A stretch of 64,000 bases of DNA from the NCBI GenBank assembly GCA_031296935.1, contig JAVDPD010000022.1, positions 43,262-107,261 of the forward strand. The letters are read 5' to 3'. The translations under genes and the position numbers were made by a program. Positions 46,866 through 55,503 of this stretch are shown in pieces. This DNA comes from Cerasicoccus maritimus. GTDB taxonomy: Bacteria; Verrucomicrobiota; Verrucomicrobiia; Opitutales; Cerasicoccaceae. The stretch's first letter is position 1, and each line of letters opens with the position of its first letter. Below the pieces are notes generated by a model that was not told the DNA's origin, ran no database searches, and was given only the letters and a program-made list of their open reading frames with translations.

Positions 46866-49135
46866 AAAAACGCGCTGCGTTTCAGTACTTCAAAGTTCAG
46901 TTTGCGGATTTCCTGCTCGCAGGCATTGATGTATTCGCCGGCTTCGCGGTAGCGTCTCACCAAGCTGAGAAATGCACCGAGTTCTTCATTGCTCAGTTTA
47001 CGCGTGGCGCGATCGACGCGCAGGAGTTTTGTCAGTTGCTTTTCCATCTCAATGCGTGCGGTTTTGAAATAATCGGAGCCTGCAATTGGGGCGTTTGTTT
47101 GAAATGACAGCTCGCAACGTTGCAATACATCGGCCAAGGCGTGATCCATCGCTTTGAGTTGAGGTCGAAGCAGATCTAGTGTTTCGCGATTCAGGTTGCG
47201 AGCATTGGCTTGAGACATCCCTCGCAGCGCGAAGGAAATCGCCTGCACATGGAGGTAAATCTGCATGAGTGTCGCGTGATCCTTTGATTCATTGTCGCGG
47301 AAACCAATCTGGCTCAGCCAATCAAATGACTTTGCGGGAATGACCTCAATCCTCGCCAAGTCCTTTTCTTGGGCGCGTCCCGTAGCATCAGATTGTTCGC
47401 TTGCTATGCGATCATCCTGCTCGAGCATGAAGCAGCGAGCACGGTTGAAAAACTGTCGAAGCTCACGAGCGAATTCCTTTTCAGGCAGTACGGGCCAAAT
47501 TATCCGGTGCACCAATGCGGCAATGAATACGCCCAGGAGTATACCCAGAAATCGATCTACGCCAGCGGCTAAGTCTATGCTTTGCTCGGCGGAGATTGAG
47601 GTCATTAGTAAAAATGCGAGTTGGGCCTGAAAGCCCGCATAGGCGTATTTTACCGGGCCGTTGTTGATCCATGAGAAAAACGCGAAAATGAAGAACAGCG
47701 GCACGCAGTAAGTGTAATATGTGGCAAAATTGGGTTCGATAAACGTGAGGGTGAAAGCGCCGAAAATTCCACCCAACAAGCAACCGCCCAACCTGAGCAT
47801 AGACTTCTGATTACTCGCCACCGCCGAAACTTGCATGACGATTGAACAAGTCAGGAACGACGTCACCCCAGACGGCCACTGTAGCCAGAGATAGGCATAG
47901 AGTGCGATAATACATGCAATACCGACCTTGATAGCGTGTCTGAGGCGTAGAGCGTCTGGCTTCCAGCCATTAGGCTTTGGGCGGATACGCGGGGGGAGTT
48001 CGCGGGCAGAGGCGTCGCGATAAAGCGCACGGTCGGCCTGCACCAGGCGGATCATCGAGTCGTGCAGGGCGGTTAAGTCTCCCAGGTAGGCGTAGAAGTT
48101 TATAGCGTCGTCGACAGCATATTGATATGAGATGCCTTCGGCGCGAAGGGCATTAACTTTGTCCCGCAAAGTTTCCCGTGCATCATGAAGTTTCGTTAAG
48201 CGTCGGGCAGGGCGGTCTTGGCGCAAGTCTTCAATAATTTGCGACAAGTCAGACTGAATAGCGCTAACATATCCGTCGAGCTCTGCTTGAAGTTCATGCT
48301 GAAGCTCTTTCGGGAAATCACTGCTCGCTGCGCGCAACACGGTTACGATTGCTACATAGATTTGACGCATTTCGCGCAAGAGCTCTTCCATCGCATGTTG
48401 GTGATGCAGAATACGACTGCTGTCGCGCAAGGCGGAGTGAAAGAGATTCATCAATGCAGAAAAATCTGCAGCAATGAGTTTAGTCTGCGCTTCAACGTTG
48501 TCCGGGAGCGGAGTGTTCGTTTGATATTTGGCGATGGCATGGCCAAGGAGCGTGTCACAGCTCTCCAAGGTAGTGGAGGCCTTATTACGAAATGCATTGG
48601 ACGCTTTCTGTGGAAAAATCAGGTTGTTGACGGTCAGTGCAACGACTACGCCCAGGCAGACCTCCAACGTGCGGAACAACACCAAATACCAAAGAGCGTC
48701 CGGATAGACAATGGTTGTGCCCAGAATGATGCACAGGGTGATGCCACCCAAGATGAAGAAATAGGGGTAAACCTTGCCCGTTCCGCCGTAGCCGAAAATC
48801 CCAAGGATAACGAATAGCGAAATGGTCATCATTAACTGATCTTGCTCAAACCAGCCGGTGAGTAGGTAGGCAATGAAGCCAGCCGTGATTGTGCCCAATA
48901 CGCGCAAGACGGATTTCTCAAACGCTGCGCCAACGTAGGGCAGAAAAGTAATGAAAACCGTGATGCCTGTCCAATAGGGACGTTCCCAGTTCAACTTCAT
49001 TGCGATGCCCAATGCAATCACAACAGCCAAGGCAGTCTTGAAGGAGGTGAGCAGTCGCAGTTGGTTGGCCGAAAGCATGGCGCGCAGAAGTGGATTAATC
49101 AGGATTGTCTTTAGCTGCGAAATCTTTGCAATCAT
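46862..49135 (-). CDS. FUSC-family inner membrane efflux protein (AaeB/YccS-like)
   Basis: 757 residues from the ATG at 49135; the frame continues to 49186 but overlaps the divergent gene. Two blocks of about five to six membrane helices each (roughly 20-170 and 400-560) flank a cytoplasmic helical region (about 190-380), and a further helical tail follows: the layout of the fusaric acid resistance/AaeB family. FKTALAVVIALGIAMKLNWERPYWTGITVFI near the N-terminus is typical. It diverges from a DUF1656 gene and an AaeA-type adaptor gene 72 bases away, which together would make an AaeXAB-like pump. Substrate unknown, probably aromatic acids or other small amphipathic compounds. Confidence 0.87.
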   Translation of the reverse strand: MIAKISQLKTILINPLLRAMLSANQLRLLTSFKTALAVVIALGIAMKLNWERPYWTGITVFITFLPYVGAAFEKSVLRVLGTITAGFIAYLLTGWFEQDQLMMTISLFVILGIFGYGGTGKVYPYFFILGGITLCIILGTTIVYPDALWYLVLFRTLEVCLGVVVALTVNNLIFPQKASNAFRNKASTTLESCDTLLGHAIAKYQTNTPLPDNVEAQTKLIAADFSALMNLFHSALRDSSRILHHQHAMEELLREMRQIYVAIVTVLRAASSDFPKELQHELQAELDGYVSAIQSDLSQIIEDLRQDRPARRLTKLHDARETLRDKVNALRAEGISYQYAVDDAINFYAYLGDLTALHDSMIRLVQADRALYRDASARELPPRIRPKPNGWKPDALRLRHAIKVGIACIIALYAYLWLQWPSGVTSFLTCSIVMQVSAVASNQKSMLRLGGCLLGGIFGAFTLTFIEPNFATYYTYCVPLFFIFAFFSWINNGPVKYAYAGFQAQLAFLLMTSISAEQSIDLAAGVDRFLGILLGVFIAALVHRIIWPVLPEKEFARELRQFFNRARCFMLEQDDRIASEQSDATGRAQEKDLARIEVIPAKSFDWLSQIGFRDNESKDHATLMQIYLHVQAISFALRGMSQANARNLNRETLDLLRPQLKAMDHALADVLQRCELSFQTNAPIAGSDYFKTARIEMEKQLTKLLRVDRATRKLSNEELGAFLSLVRRYREAGEYINACEQEIRKLNFEVLKRSAFF

Positions 49136-49207
49136 AAGGCGTTGATGATTCGGATGCTCGGCACATTTTTCGATGAAACCATCCAAGGGAGGGTGGGGGG
49201 CTCCGTC

Positions 49208-49435
49208 ATGGCGCTGCTTCCCGATATCTCGCTGAATCCAGAGCTGGATGTTCTGGGGTTCTACGTGCCGTTTTCATTTTTCATAGTAACTTTGGGGTTC
49301 ATGCTGGCATGGGCATTGGCTTGGGCAATGGATCGTCTTGGACTGACGCGCTTTGTTTGGCATCCACCTCTTTTTCTCTTTGCCATGATGGTTGGCTGTA
49401 GCGCCGGCCTTGGCTTACTCCTGTTTCCTCGCTGA
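49208..49435 (+). CDS. DUF1656 small membrane protein (AaeX-like)
   Basis: 75 residues from the ATG at 49208, preceded by a G-rich ribosome site. The frame is open upstream to 49142, but that would add a 22-residue polar tail. Two membrane helices (about 15-37 and 50-70). FYVPFSFFIVTLGFMLAWALA and the short basic end LLLFPR fit the DUF1656 family that is encoded with AaeA and AaeB. Its stop overlaps the next start (TGATGA), so it is coupled to the adaptor gene. Confidence 0.83.
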   Translation: MALLPDISLNPELDVLGFYVPFSFFIVTLGFMLAWALAWAMDRLGLTRFVWHPPLFLFAMMVGCSAGLGLLLFPR

Positions 49436-51207
49436 TGAAGGGTTTGCTTAAAGTTGTGCTGACGTTGCTTGCGGTGGTGGCCGCGGGGGCATTGGCGTGG
49501 CGCTTTTATCAGCTATACGAATCTCATCCATGGACGCGTGATGGGCAAGTGCGCGCCTACGTGGTGGGCATTGCCGCGCGAGTGGATGGTCCGATAGTCA
49601 ACGTCTACGTGAGAGACAATCAGTGGGTCGACGAGGGCACGCCCTTGTTTGAAATTGATCCCACCGACTACGAAAAGGCAGTTCGTCGAGCGGAAGCGGC
49701 ATTGGAAAAATCCAAAACCGTGGCGGCAAACTTGAAACTTGAGGTTGATCGTAGACGTGATCTGGTGTCGCAGAAATTAATTTCTCTGGAAACATTTCAG
49801 GACTTCGAGGCACGGTATTTGGAAGCCGTGGCGGATATCGCTGTCGATGAGGCACAGCTGGAGCTGGCGCGCTTAAATTTGAGCTACACTAGGGTCAATG
49901 CGCCGGTTAGTGGCTACATCACTAACCTCGAAGTAACCACGGGCTCATATGTGACCACTGGGCAACCGCTCATGGCGTTGGTCGACGCGAGCTCATTTTG
50001 GATCTCCGCCTATTTCCGGGAAACCGATTTACAGACAATCAAGCCCGGGGATCGCGTTCGTATTGTGATGATGGGAGATTTCTTCGAACCCTTTCATGGC
50101 GAGGTGGAGAGCATTAGCTGGGGCATTTATCGGGAGGACGGCGCTAGTAACTCCACGACGCAGCTTCCGGTGGTTCAACCGACGGTGGACTGGGTGCGCT
50201 TGGCGCAGAGGTTCCCGGTGCGCATCAAGCCGCTCAATTTGCCGGAGGACATCAAACTGCGTGTTGGGCAGACGGTATCCGTAATGATAGACCCGATTGC
50301 AGAGTCGGATTTTGAAAGCAAGAAAGGCTATCAGTCGGCCGGCACAACGAGTTACCCCAAGCAGCTAAAGGATGGTCGCGGCGCGGAAGTAGTCATCAAA
50401 AAGAAGCCTGAGCGGGTGATTAGCCTTGCGCCAAGCACTACGCAGTGGATGCGTTGCATTGGGTTGGAGTCCAAATTGATTGGAGCGACTAAGTTTTGTG
50501 AACTCAGTGACGCGCATCAAGATATTGTCCGCTACGACACCTATCCGGCACCCAACTTTGAAGTAGTCGTTGGTGCGAACGCTGATCTCATCATCACGGC
50601 CGACATTATGGATCCGCAGCATGTTGCCAAGTTGCGTGCCTTTGGGCAGACAGTCCTCGTGCTGAATAACGATGGCTTCGAGGGTATTTTGCTGGATGGC
50701 GCATTGCTTGGCGAGGCTATGGATCACGCTGCTGAAGCACAGTCGATAATTGCTGATTTGGAGGATGAACGCGCTGCTGTAGTGGGGGCTGTTGCTGGGC
50801 GTAACACTAAACCGAGTGTATTGCTGGCGCTGAGTCCGACGCTAGAATACGTAGCTGGGCCGAGAAGCTATGGCGATAATTTGATCCAACTTGCTGGCGC
50901 TAAAAATGTCGCGGAAGGCGCGCTTTCGATGTGGCCCCAGCTTTCGCGAGAGGCGATAATTCAGGCCAATCCTGATTGCATCATCGTAACCCAAGCAATG
51001 CCTGAAGGCGAAGCCAAAGCTCTAGCGGATGTAACGGCAATTTTGGAAACAGATCCGTTTTGGCAGAATTTACAGGCAGTGAAAAATGGCCATATTTATG
51101 TGGTGGATCCGCAGTTATTGAATGTGCCAGGGCCTCAGATTGGCCAAGCACTAAAAGCAGTCCATGCGGCGATTAGCGAGTCAGTTCAATCGGCAGCCGT
51201 TGAATAA
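49435..51207 (+). CDS. Fusion: AaeA/HlyD efflux adaptor plus BtuF/FhuD-type substrate-binding domain
   Basis: 590 residues in one frame. Residues 5-23 are an inner-membrane anchor. Residues 32-288 are a complete AaeA-type adaptor: TRDGQVRAYVVGIAARVDG, VYVRDNQWVDEGTPLFEIDP, a coiled hairpin (about 78-145), the YTRVNAPVSGYI half-barrel and a beta-barrel to about 288. A short linker (289-304) leads to residues 305-585, a complete helical-backbone binding protein of the BtuF/FhuD/TroA class: YPKQLKDGRGAEV, PERVISLAPSTTQWMRCIGL, ANADLIITADIMDP, YVAGPRSYGDNLIQLAGAKN and KNGHIYVVDP. The binding domain has no signal peptide of its own and would be tethered in the periplasm. No ABC permease or ATPase is nearby. 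Such a fusion is unusual; function unknown, perhaps capture of a chelate or ligand for export or sensing. Confidence 0.85.
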   Translation: MKGLLKVVLTLLAVVAAGALAWRFYQLYESHPWTRDGQVRAYVVGIAARVDGPIVNVYVRDNQWVDEGTPLFEIDPTDYEKAVRRAEAALEKSKTVAANLKLEVDRRRDLVSQKLISLETFQDFEARYLEAVADIAVDEAQLELARLNLSYTRVNAPVSGYITNLEVTTGSYVTTGQPLMALVDASSFWISAYFRETDLQTIKPGDRVRIVMMGDFFEPFHGEVESISWGIYREDGASNSTTQLPVVQPTVDWVRLAQRFPVRIKPLNLPEDIKLRVGQTVSVMIDPIAESDFESKKGYQSAGTTSYPKQLKDGRGAEVVIKKKPERVISLAPSTTQWMRCIGLESKLIGATKFCELSDAHQDIVRYDTYPAPNFEVVVGANADLIITADIMDPQHVAKLRAFGQTVLVLNNDGFEGILLDGALLGEAMDHAAEAQSIIADLEDERAAVVGAVAGRNTKPSVLLALSPTLEYVAGPRSYGDNLIQLAGAKNVAEGALSMWPQLSREAIIQANPDCIIVTQAMPEGEAKALADVTAILETDPFWQNLQAVKNGHIYVVDPQLLNVPGPQIGQALKAVHAAISESVQSAAVE

Positions 51208-51214
51208 TTTTTGC

Positions 51215-52258
51215 TCACACGCTCTTGGAATCGTCTTCAGGCGGTGGGACCGTGTCGGACATCAAGTAGGCGAGTCCACGTGTTTTCTCACTGGCTTCCA
51301 GGGCAACTTTTAGCGCCATAGTGAGTGGCACTGATAGCAACATGCCAATTGGGCCAAGCATCCATGCCCAGAGGAACAACGTGACGATGATGATCATGGG
51401 CGAAAGCCCGAGGCCCTTACCCATATAGCGCGGTTCCAGCAGATTGCTAACGCCAACATTGATCACCACGTAGCCAATGGTCACGATCATCGCTTCACCT
51501 GGGCCATGTAAAATCAGCGCTAGAATAATGCCTGGAATTGAGGCAAAGATAGAGCCTATGCTCGGGACGAAATTGAATAGGAAAGCGAGCACACCAAGCA
51601 AGATTGGGTAATCCACGCCCATAATGTAGAGCAGCGCAGTGACCAATATTCCCGTAAGTGTGCTCATTACGGCCTTCATGCCCATGTATTTACGAACACT
51701 TTCAACAATGCGCACCAAGTCATACCAACGGTTGTTGGTCATGCCTGGAAGATTGCGGATTTTTTGCGGTAGACGGGCTGCTTCCATCAGTATGAAGATG
51801 GCCATCAGGATGATGATGAAGGCATTGGACAGAATTCCACCGAGCTTGTTAAGTAAGTCGCGCGTCTGGCGAAACAGTGCACTGGTGTCGAAGATCTGGT
51901 TGACAATGTCATCTTCCACTTTGACGCCCTTGGCTTCCAGCCAATCCACGCTATCGTTAATTTGAAAGGACAGCTCCCGCTGATACTTCGGCAGGTTAGT
52001 GATCATCTCATTAATGGCGTTCGTGAAGAAATTTGCGCCAAATAAACCAAGTCCAACCAAGCCAAAAATTAAAGTGAGTAGTGCCAACCAAGACGGGGCA
52101 CCTTTTTTCTGTAGCCAGAAGTAGAGCGGGGCGATCAGGATTACCAGGAAGATCGCCAATAAAAAGGGAACTACAATCACTGCGGCCTGACGAATGCCGT
52201 AGACTATAATGACCATCGCAGCGGTGGCCATGATGGCGTAAAAAGCAGTAGGACGCAT
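51215..52258 (-). CDS. AI-2E family transporter (PerM/TqsA-like)
   Basis: 347 residues with about eight membrane helices: two at the N-terminus (12-55), one near 65-90, a loop domain with amphipathic helices (about 95-150), then helices near 155-175, 205-260, 268-290 and 300-325. Family blocks: FNFVPSIGSIFASIPGI near 228-244 and LLEPRYMGKGLGLSPMIIIV near 275-294. Some relatives export autoinducer-2 or act as Na+/H+ antiporters; the substrate here is unknown. Convergent with the fusion gene. Confidence 0.87.
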   Translation of the reverse strand: MRPTAFYAIMATAAMVIIVYGIRQAAVIVVPFLLAIFLVILIAPLYFWLQKKGAPSWLALLTLIFGLVGLGLFGANFFTNAINEMITNLPKYQRELSFQINDSVDWLEAKGVKVEDDIVNQIFDTSALFRQTRDLLNKLGGILSNAFIIILMAIFILMEAARLPQKIRNLPGMTNNRWYDLVRIVESVRKYMGMKAVMSTLTGILVTALLYIMGVDYPILLGVLAFLFNFVPSIGSIFASIPGIILALILHGPGEAMIVTIGYVVINVGVSNLLEPRYMGKGLGLSPMIIIVTLFLWAWMLGPIGMLLSVPLTMALKVALEASEKTRGLAYLMSDTVPPPEDDSKSV

Positions 52259-52342
52259 ATTCAGCTAAATCGTTCGAAGTAGTGAAGGGCAATTCTCGCC
52301 GCGACGCAATCGGCGAACGCTAGGAATCTTACAGATTTACCG

Positions 52343-53101
52343 CTACAAGCGCACGGGCAGTTCTGCCGATTCCAATGCTTCTTTGGCCTCACGAATGGTG
52401 TATGTGCCGAAGTGGAAAATTGACGCCGCCAATACTGCGCTGGCTTTGCCTTCCTTGAGCACGTCGACCAAGTGATCGAGATTGCCAGCGCCGCCACTGG
52501 CGATGACGGGGATTGTTACTGCTTCACTGACGGCGCGCGTCAGTTCGCAATCGTAGCCATCCTTGGTGCCATCGGCGTCCATGCTAGTCAGCAGAATTTC
52601 ACCGGCACCGAGCTCAGTGACTTTTCGCGCCCACTCAATCGCGTCGAGGCCGGTGGGGGTGCGCCCACCGTGGGTGAAGACTTCCCATTTACCCGTGGCG
52701 ACACGCTTGGCGTCGATGGCGACTACGATGCACTGATTGCCGAATTTATCCGAGGCTTCCTTGATCAGCTCAGGTGTTTTAACGGCCGAAGTGTTGAGCG
52801 AGACTTTGTCCGCGCCAGCATTGAGCATCTTGCGAATATCATCAATACTACGCAATCCACCACCAACGGTAAGCGGCATGAAGCACTCGCTGGCCGTGCG
52901 CTCCACGACATCGTGCATGATATTGCGCTCGTCACTGGAGGCGGTGATATCCAGAAACACCAGCTCATCGGCACCTTGTTTTTCGTATGCTTTCGCCTGC
53001 TCAACAGGGTCGCCTGCATCGATTAGGTTGACGAAATTGACGCCTTTAACGACGCGTCCATTGTGGACGTCGAGGCAAGGGATGATTCTGACTGATAGCA
53101 T
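52343..53101 (-). CDS. hisF: Imidazole glycerol phosphate synthase cyclase subunit
   Basis: With HisH makes imidazole glycerol phosphate and AICAR in histidine synthesis. 252 residues, TIM barrel. Motifs: [19 protein letters not shown] at 5-23 with catalytic Asp11, [10 protein letters not shown] near 46-55, [10 protein letters not shown] near 76-85, [10 protein letters not shown] near 95, [17 protein letters not shown] near 122-140 (second catalytic Asp) and [10 protein letters not shown] near 170. No other his gene is adjacent. Its start codon lies 9 bases from an inverted repeat bounding the four-helix-bundle cassette, so its original promoter has probably been displaced. Confidence 0.96.
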   Translation of the reverse strand: MLSVRIIPCLDVHNGRVVKGVNFVNLIDAGDPVEQAKAYEKQGADELVFLDITASSDERNIMHDVVERTASECFMPLTVGGGLRSIDDIRKMLNAGADKVSLNTSAVKTPELIKEASDKFGNQCIVVAIDAKRVATGKWEVFTHGGRTPTGLDAIEWARKVTELGAGEILLTSMDADGTKDGYDCELTRAVSEAVTIPVIASGGAGNLDHLVDVLKEGKASAVLAASIFHFGTYTIREAKEALESAELPVRL

Positions 53102-53110
53102 TTTAGTGAG

Positions 53111-53136
53111 GATTGCGGAATGCGGAGTGCGGAATT
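53111..53136. repeat. Left inverted repeat of the four-helix-bundle cassette
   Basis: GATTGCGGAATGCGGAGTGC then GGAATT. Its reverse complement recurs at 53505-53537 with one inserted seven-base word. It lies between the hisF start and the cassette gene's stop. Confidence 0.8.
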
Positions 53137-53150
53137 AAGTGATGGTTTAG

Positions 53151-53507
53151 TTAACGTTTGCCGCCACGAGCGGTATTGATCGAGGAGACCGTTATGGCAA
53201 TCAATTCATTTGCCTCTTCCATCAGTGGTTCTAGCTTCTCGCTTTTCATAATCTCGGCATCACGGATCATTTCCAACCAGAAAAGAGTCTCGTCGGCTTC
53301 TTCTTCAACGATTCCAAGTTTGGCTATGAAATCAGCTTTAGATTTGGCGCGACATGCCGCTCGATAATTTGCCGCGACCGAGCACGCACATCTGCCTATT
53401 TGATTGGCAAATATTCTACTCGAGCGACCTTCCGATAACGCCTCAACTAATTTGAGAATGCGGAGAGCGAAGGTTTTTGTTCGGATTTGTAGATTTTCGC
53501 TACCCAT
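53151..53507 (-). CDS. Four-helix-bundle protein (23S rRNA IVS / S23 family)
   Basis: 118 residues, almost entirely helical. Family signature: RTKTFALRILKLVEAL near 9-24, RSSRIFANQIGRCACSVAANYRAACRAKS near 28-56 (interface of the bundle) and ETLFWLEMIRDAEI near 77-90. Homologues are encoded in intervening sequences of 23S rRNA genes and as accessory proteins (Avd) of diversity-generating retroelements; they form pentameric barrels that bind nucleic acid. Here the gene sits in a 427-base cassette flanked by inverted repeats, suggesting a mobile or formerly mobile unit. The start codon overlaps the right repeat. No reverse transcriptase is present. Confidence 0.88.
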   Translation of the reverse strand: MGSENLQIRTKTFALRILKLVEALSEGRSSRIFANQIGRCACSVAANYRAACRAKSKADFIAKLGIVEEEADETLFWLEMIRDAEIMKSEKLEPLMEEANELIAITVSSINTARGGKR

Positions 53508-53537
53508 TCCGCACTCCGCACTTCACATTCCGCAATC
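53505..53537. repeat. Right inverted repeat of the four-helix-bundle cassette
   Basis: CATTCCGCACTCCGCACTTC then ACATTCCGCAATC, the reverse complement of the left repeat with a short internal insertion. It ends three bases before the stop of the downstream minus-strand gene. Confidence 0.8.
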
Positions 53538-53540
53538 AGC

Positions 53541-55295
53541 TTATTCGTCGGCCATGGCCAAGTCCGGCTCGAATTCCACCGTGAGGCGGTATTGCTGGCC
53601 GGGGCGCATGATCAGCGGGTGGTCGCGCTTCAAGGACTGGAGGTAATGGAGCTTGCCCCAGTAGGTCTTGTAAGCCGGGTCCGCAGTGACGGATTCGGTG
53701 TCCCACTCCGCGTGGAAGTCATCCTTGACCACGGCGGGGCGGAGGCCTTCCGGACCGTTGGTAAAGGTCATGCCGGAGCGGTATTGGCTATGCGGCATGC
53801 CGAGGGCAATTACATAGCGCATAGAGTCCATCGAGACCTGCTGCTTGACGCTGAAGACGAATTCGCTGGTCATCTTGCCGCCTGTGAAGGTCCAGGTGAC
53901 CTTGCAGGAGCCGAGGCCGCTAACGAATTCTTCGTCCTTAGTGATCAGGTCTGGCTGCTCGTAGGAGAAAGTCAACGCGCCGCGGAGTCCCTGACGGATG
54001 GTGCAACGCTTGCCGTAGAAGGAGGGGATGATCACCTTGTCGCCGAAGGTCAGCTCGGGCAGAAGGATCGGCGCATACTTGCAGACGGGCCAATCGATCA
54101 CGCCGGGAGCGTGCGGGAAGGCGAGGGAGTCGCTGAAACGTTCGCGGCCCTGGCTGATCAGCGGGATCTGCACGTGTAGGCCGCTTTCCGGGTCGTGATA
54201 CATGAACAGGCCCTGTTCCTTCTTGTGAGACTTGTCGAAAACAACAAAACGGCTGACACGCTTGGGCGTGCTAGGCTTGGCGTCCATAGCGCCGCCAATA
54301 GAGCGCGCGAGACGGGCCCACTGACACAGGTAACGCGCCGCGTCGAAATTGGCCATGCGCGTAGTGTGGTTGTCACCAGTGGTACGCTCGTCGTCACGGA
54401 TGACAAGGAAGCCATGTTCGCGGTCGACGTAGGTCAGGAAAAAGAATTGGAAGAGGCGACGGAGCAGGTCGATGTACTTCGGCTTGTCAGTATCGGTGAT
54501 CCACCCATCACGAAGGGACTGGAGAATCAGACTAATGCAGTGCATTTGGCCGTAGGCACCGATGCCGCGGCCATAGGACCAGCCCATGCCGTCGAGGCGG
54601 ACGATGTCCGGGAGCATCTTCAAATACTTCTCAGCGTGCGTGCGCAGGCTCGGGAGCTTGCGGTCGCGCAGGTGCATGTTGGCGTGCAACTGTAGGGACT
54701 GGCGGATGAACACGAAGCTCAGAATGCCATAAAGATCGAAGCACCCACCGATTTTGGCCGGCTCGTCATCCATGAAACCAGCGGTGCTGTTTTCCTTGAT
54801 GCGCTCGATGAAGCGGTCCACCAGCTTGCCGGTTTCGTCCTTCTTGGAGAGGCCCATCGAGAAACGGGTAACGGCCTTGGCGATGTTGAACGATTGGAGG
54901 TGGTTATCGTAGTCGCTCCGCTGCAGCAGGCGCTTGTCCAGGGTTTCCTGGGTCTGCTCGAGCAGGCGTTCCCAAACGGGATTACGCTCCTTGGCCGGGC
55001 TGAAAGAAAGCAGGCCGAGAGCCGCGTAGGCGAGGCCGTTTTCCGCTTCTTCATCGGTGAAGGTCTGCGCTGTAACAGTGCGCGCGACGAGGTCGACTAG
55101 GTCGTAGTCGCCAAATTTCGTGTCGTTCGTGAGTCGGTAGTATTCACCGATGGCGAGCGCGGCGTGGCCCGGCTCGTCCGTGCGGGAATGCTCGCCGTCG
55201 ATCGGGCGAATGGTTCCATCCTCATTGATGGCTTCCAGATTGTGGCTCAGGATGGCCTGGGCCATATCCAGGCACTGGTCAGCAAAGTTCTGCAT
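53541..55295 (-). CDS. Large protein of unknown function, toroid plus beta domain
   Basis: 584 residues, no signal peptide, not assigned to a family. The N-terminal two thirds (about 1-340) is helical with repeated pairs typical of an alpha/alpha toroid (FADQCLDMAQAILSH, EPGHAALAIGEYYRLTND, GMGWSYGRGIGAYGQMHCIS, DAARYLCQWARLARSI). The C-terminal third (about 345-580) is beta-rich (GLFMYHDPESGLHVQIPLIS, QQYRLTVEFEPDL). This two-part shape resembles polysaccharide lyases and related glycan enzymes, but no catalytic motif is certain. The lack of a signal peptide would place it in the cytoplasm. Confidence 0.6.
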   Translation of the reverse strand: MQNFADQCLDMAQAILSHNLEAINEDGTIRPIDGEHSRTDEPGHAALAIGEYYRLTNDTKFGDYDLVDLVARTVTAQTFTDEEAENGLAYAALGLLSFSPAKERNPVWERLLEQTQETLDKRLLQRSDYDNHLQSFNIAKAVTRFSMGLSKKDETGKLVDRFIERIKENSTAGFMDDEPAKIGGCFDLYGILSFVFIRQSLQLHANMHLRDRKLPSLRTHAEKYLKMLPDIVRLDGMGWSYGRGIGAYGQMHCISLILQSLRDGWITDTDKPKYIDLLRRLFQFFFLTYVDREHGFLVIRDDERTTGDNHTTRMANFDAARYLCQWARLARSIGGAMDAKPSTPKRVSRFVVFDKSHKKEQGLFMYHDPESGLHVQIPLISQGRERFSDSLAFPHAPGVIDWPVCKYAPILLPELTFGDKVIIPSFYGKRCTIRQGLRGALTFSYEQPDLITKDEEFVSGLGSCKVTWTFTGGKMTSEFVFSVKQQVSMDSMRYVIALGMPHSQYRSGMTFTNGPEGLRPAVVKDDFHAEWDTESVTADPAYKTYWGKLHYLQSLKRDHPLIMRPGQQYRLTVEFEPDLAMADE

Positions 55296-55503
55296 GTAAG
55301 ATCAGTTGGGTCTCCGCGTGATACGCGTTTCGGGAAAAAGGTAAACAGTTGTGCGTTGTGCTTACTCGCTGTCAACCCCCTTTATGCCTCTAGATTTCAT
55401 AATTGCGGCATTTTCGAGTGGATCACCCGCAATAATTGCCGCTTGCGCTAATTTTGACTCAAAATATGCTGTCGAACAATCCGCATTGAGACATTTTTAG
55501 ACA

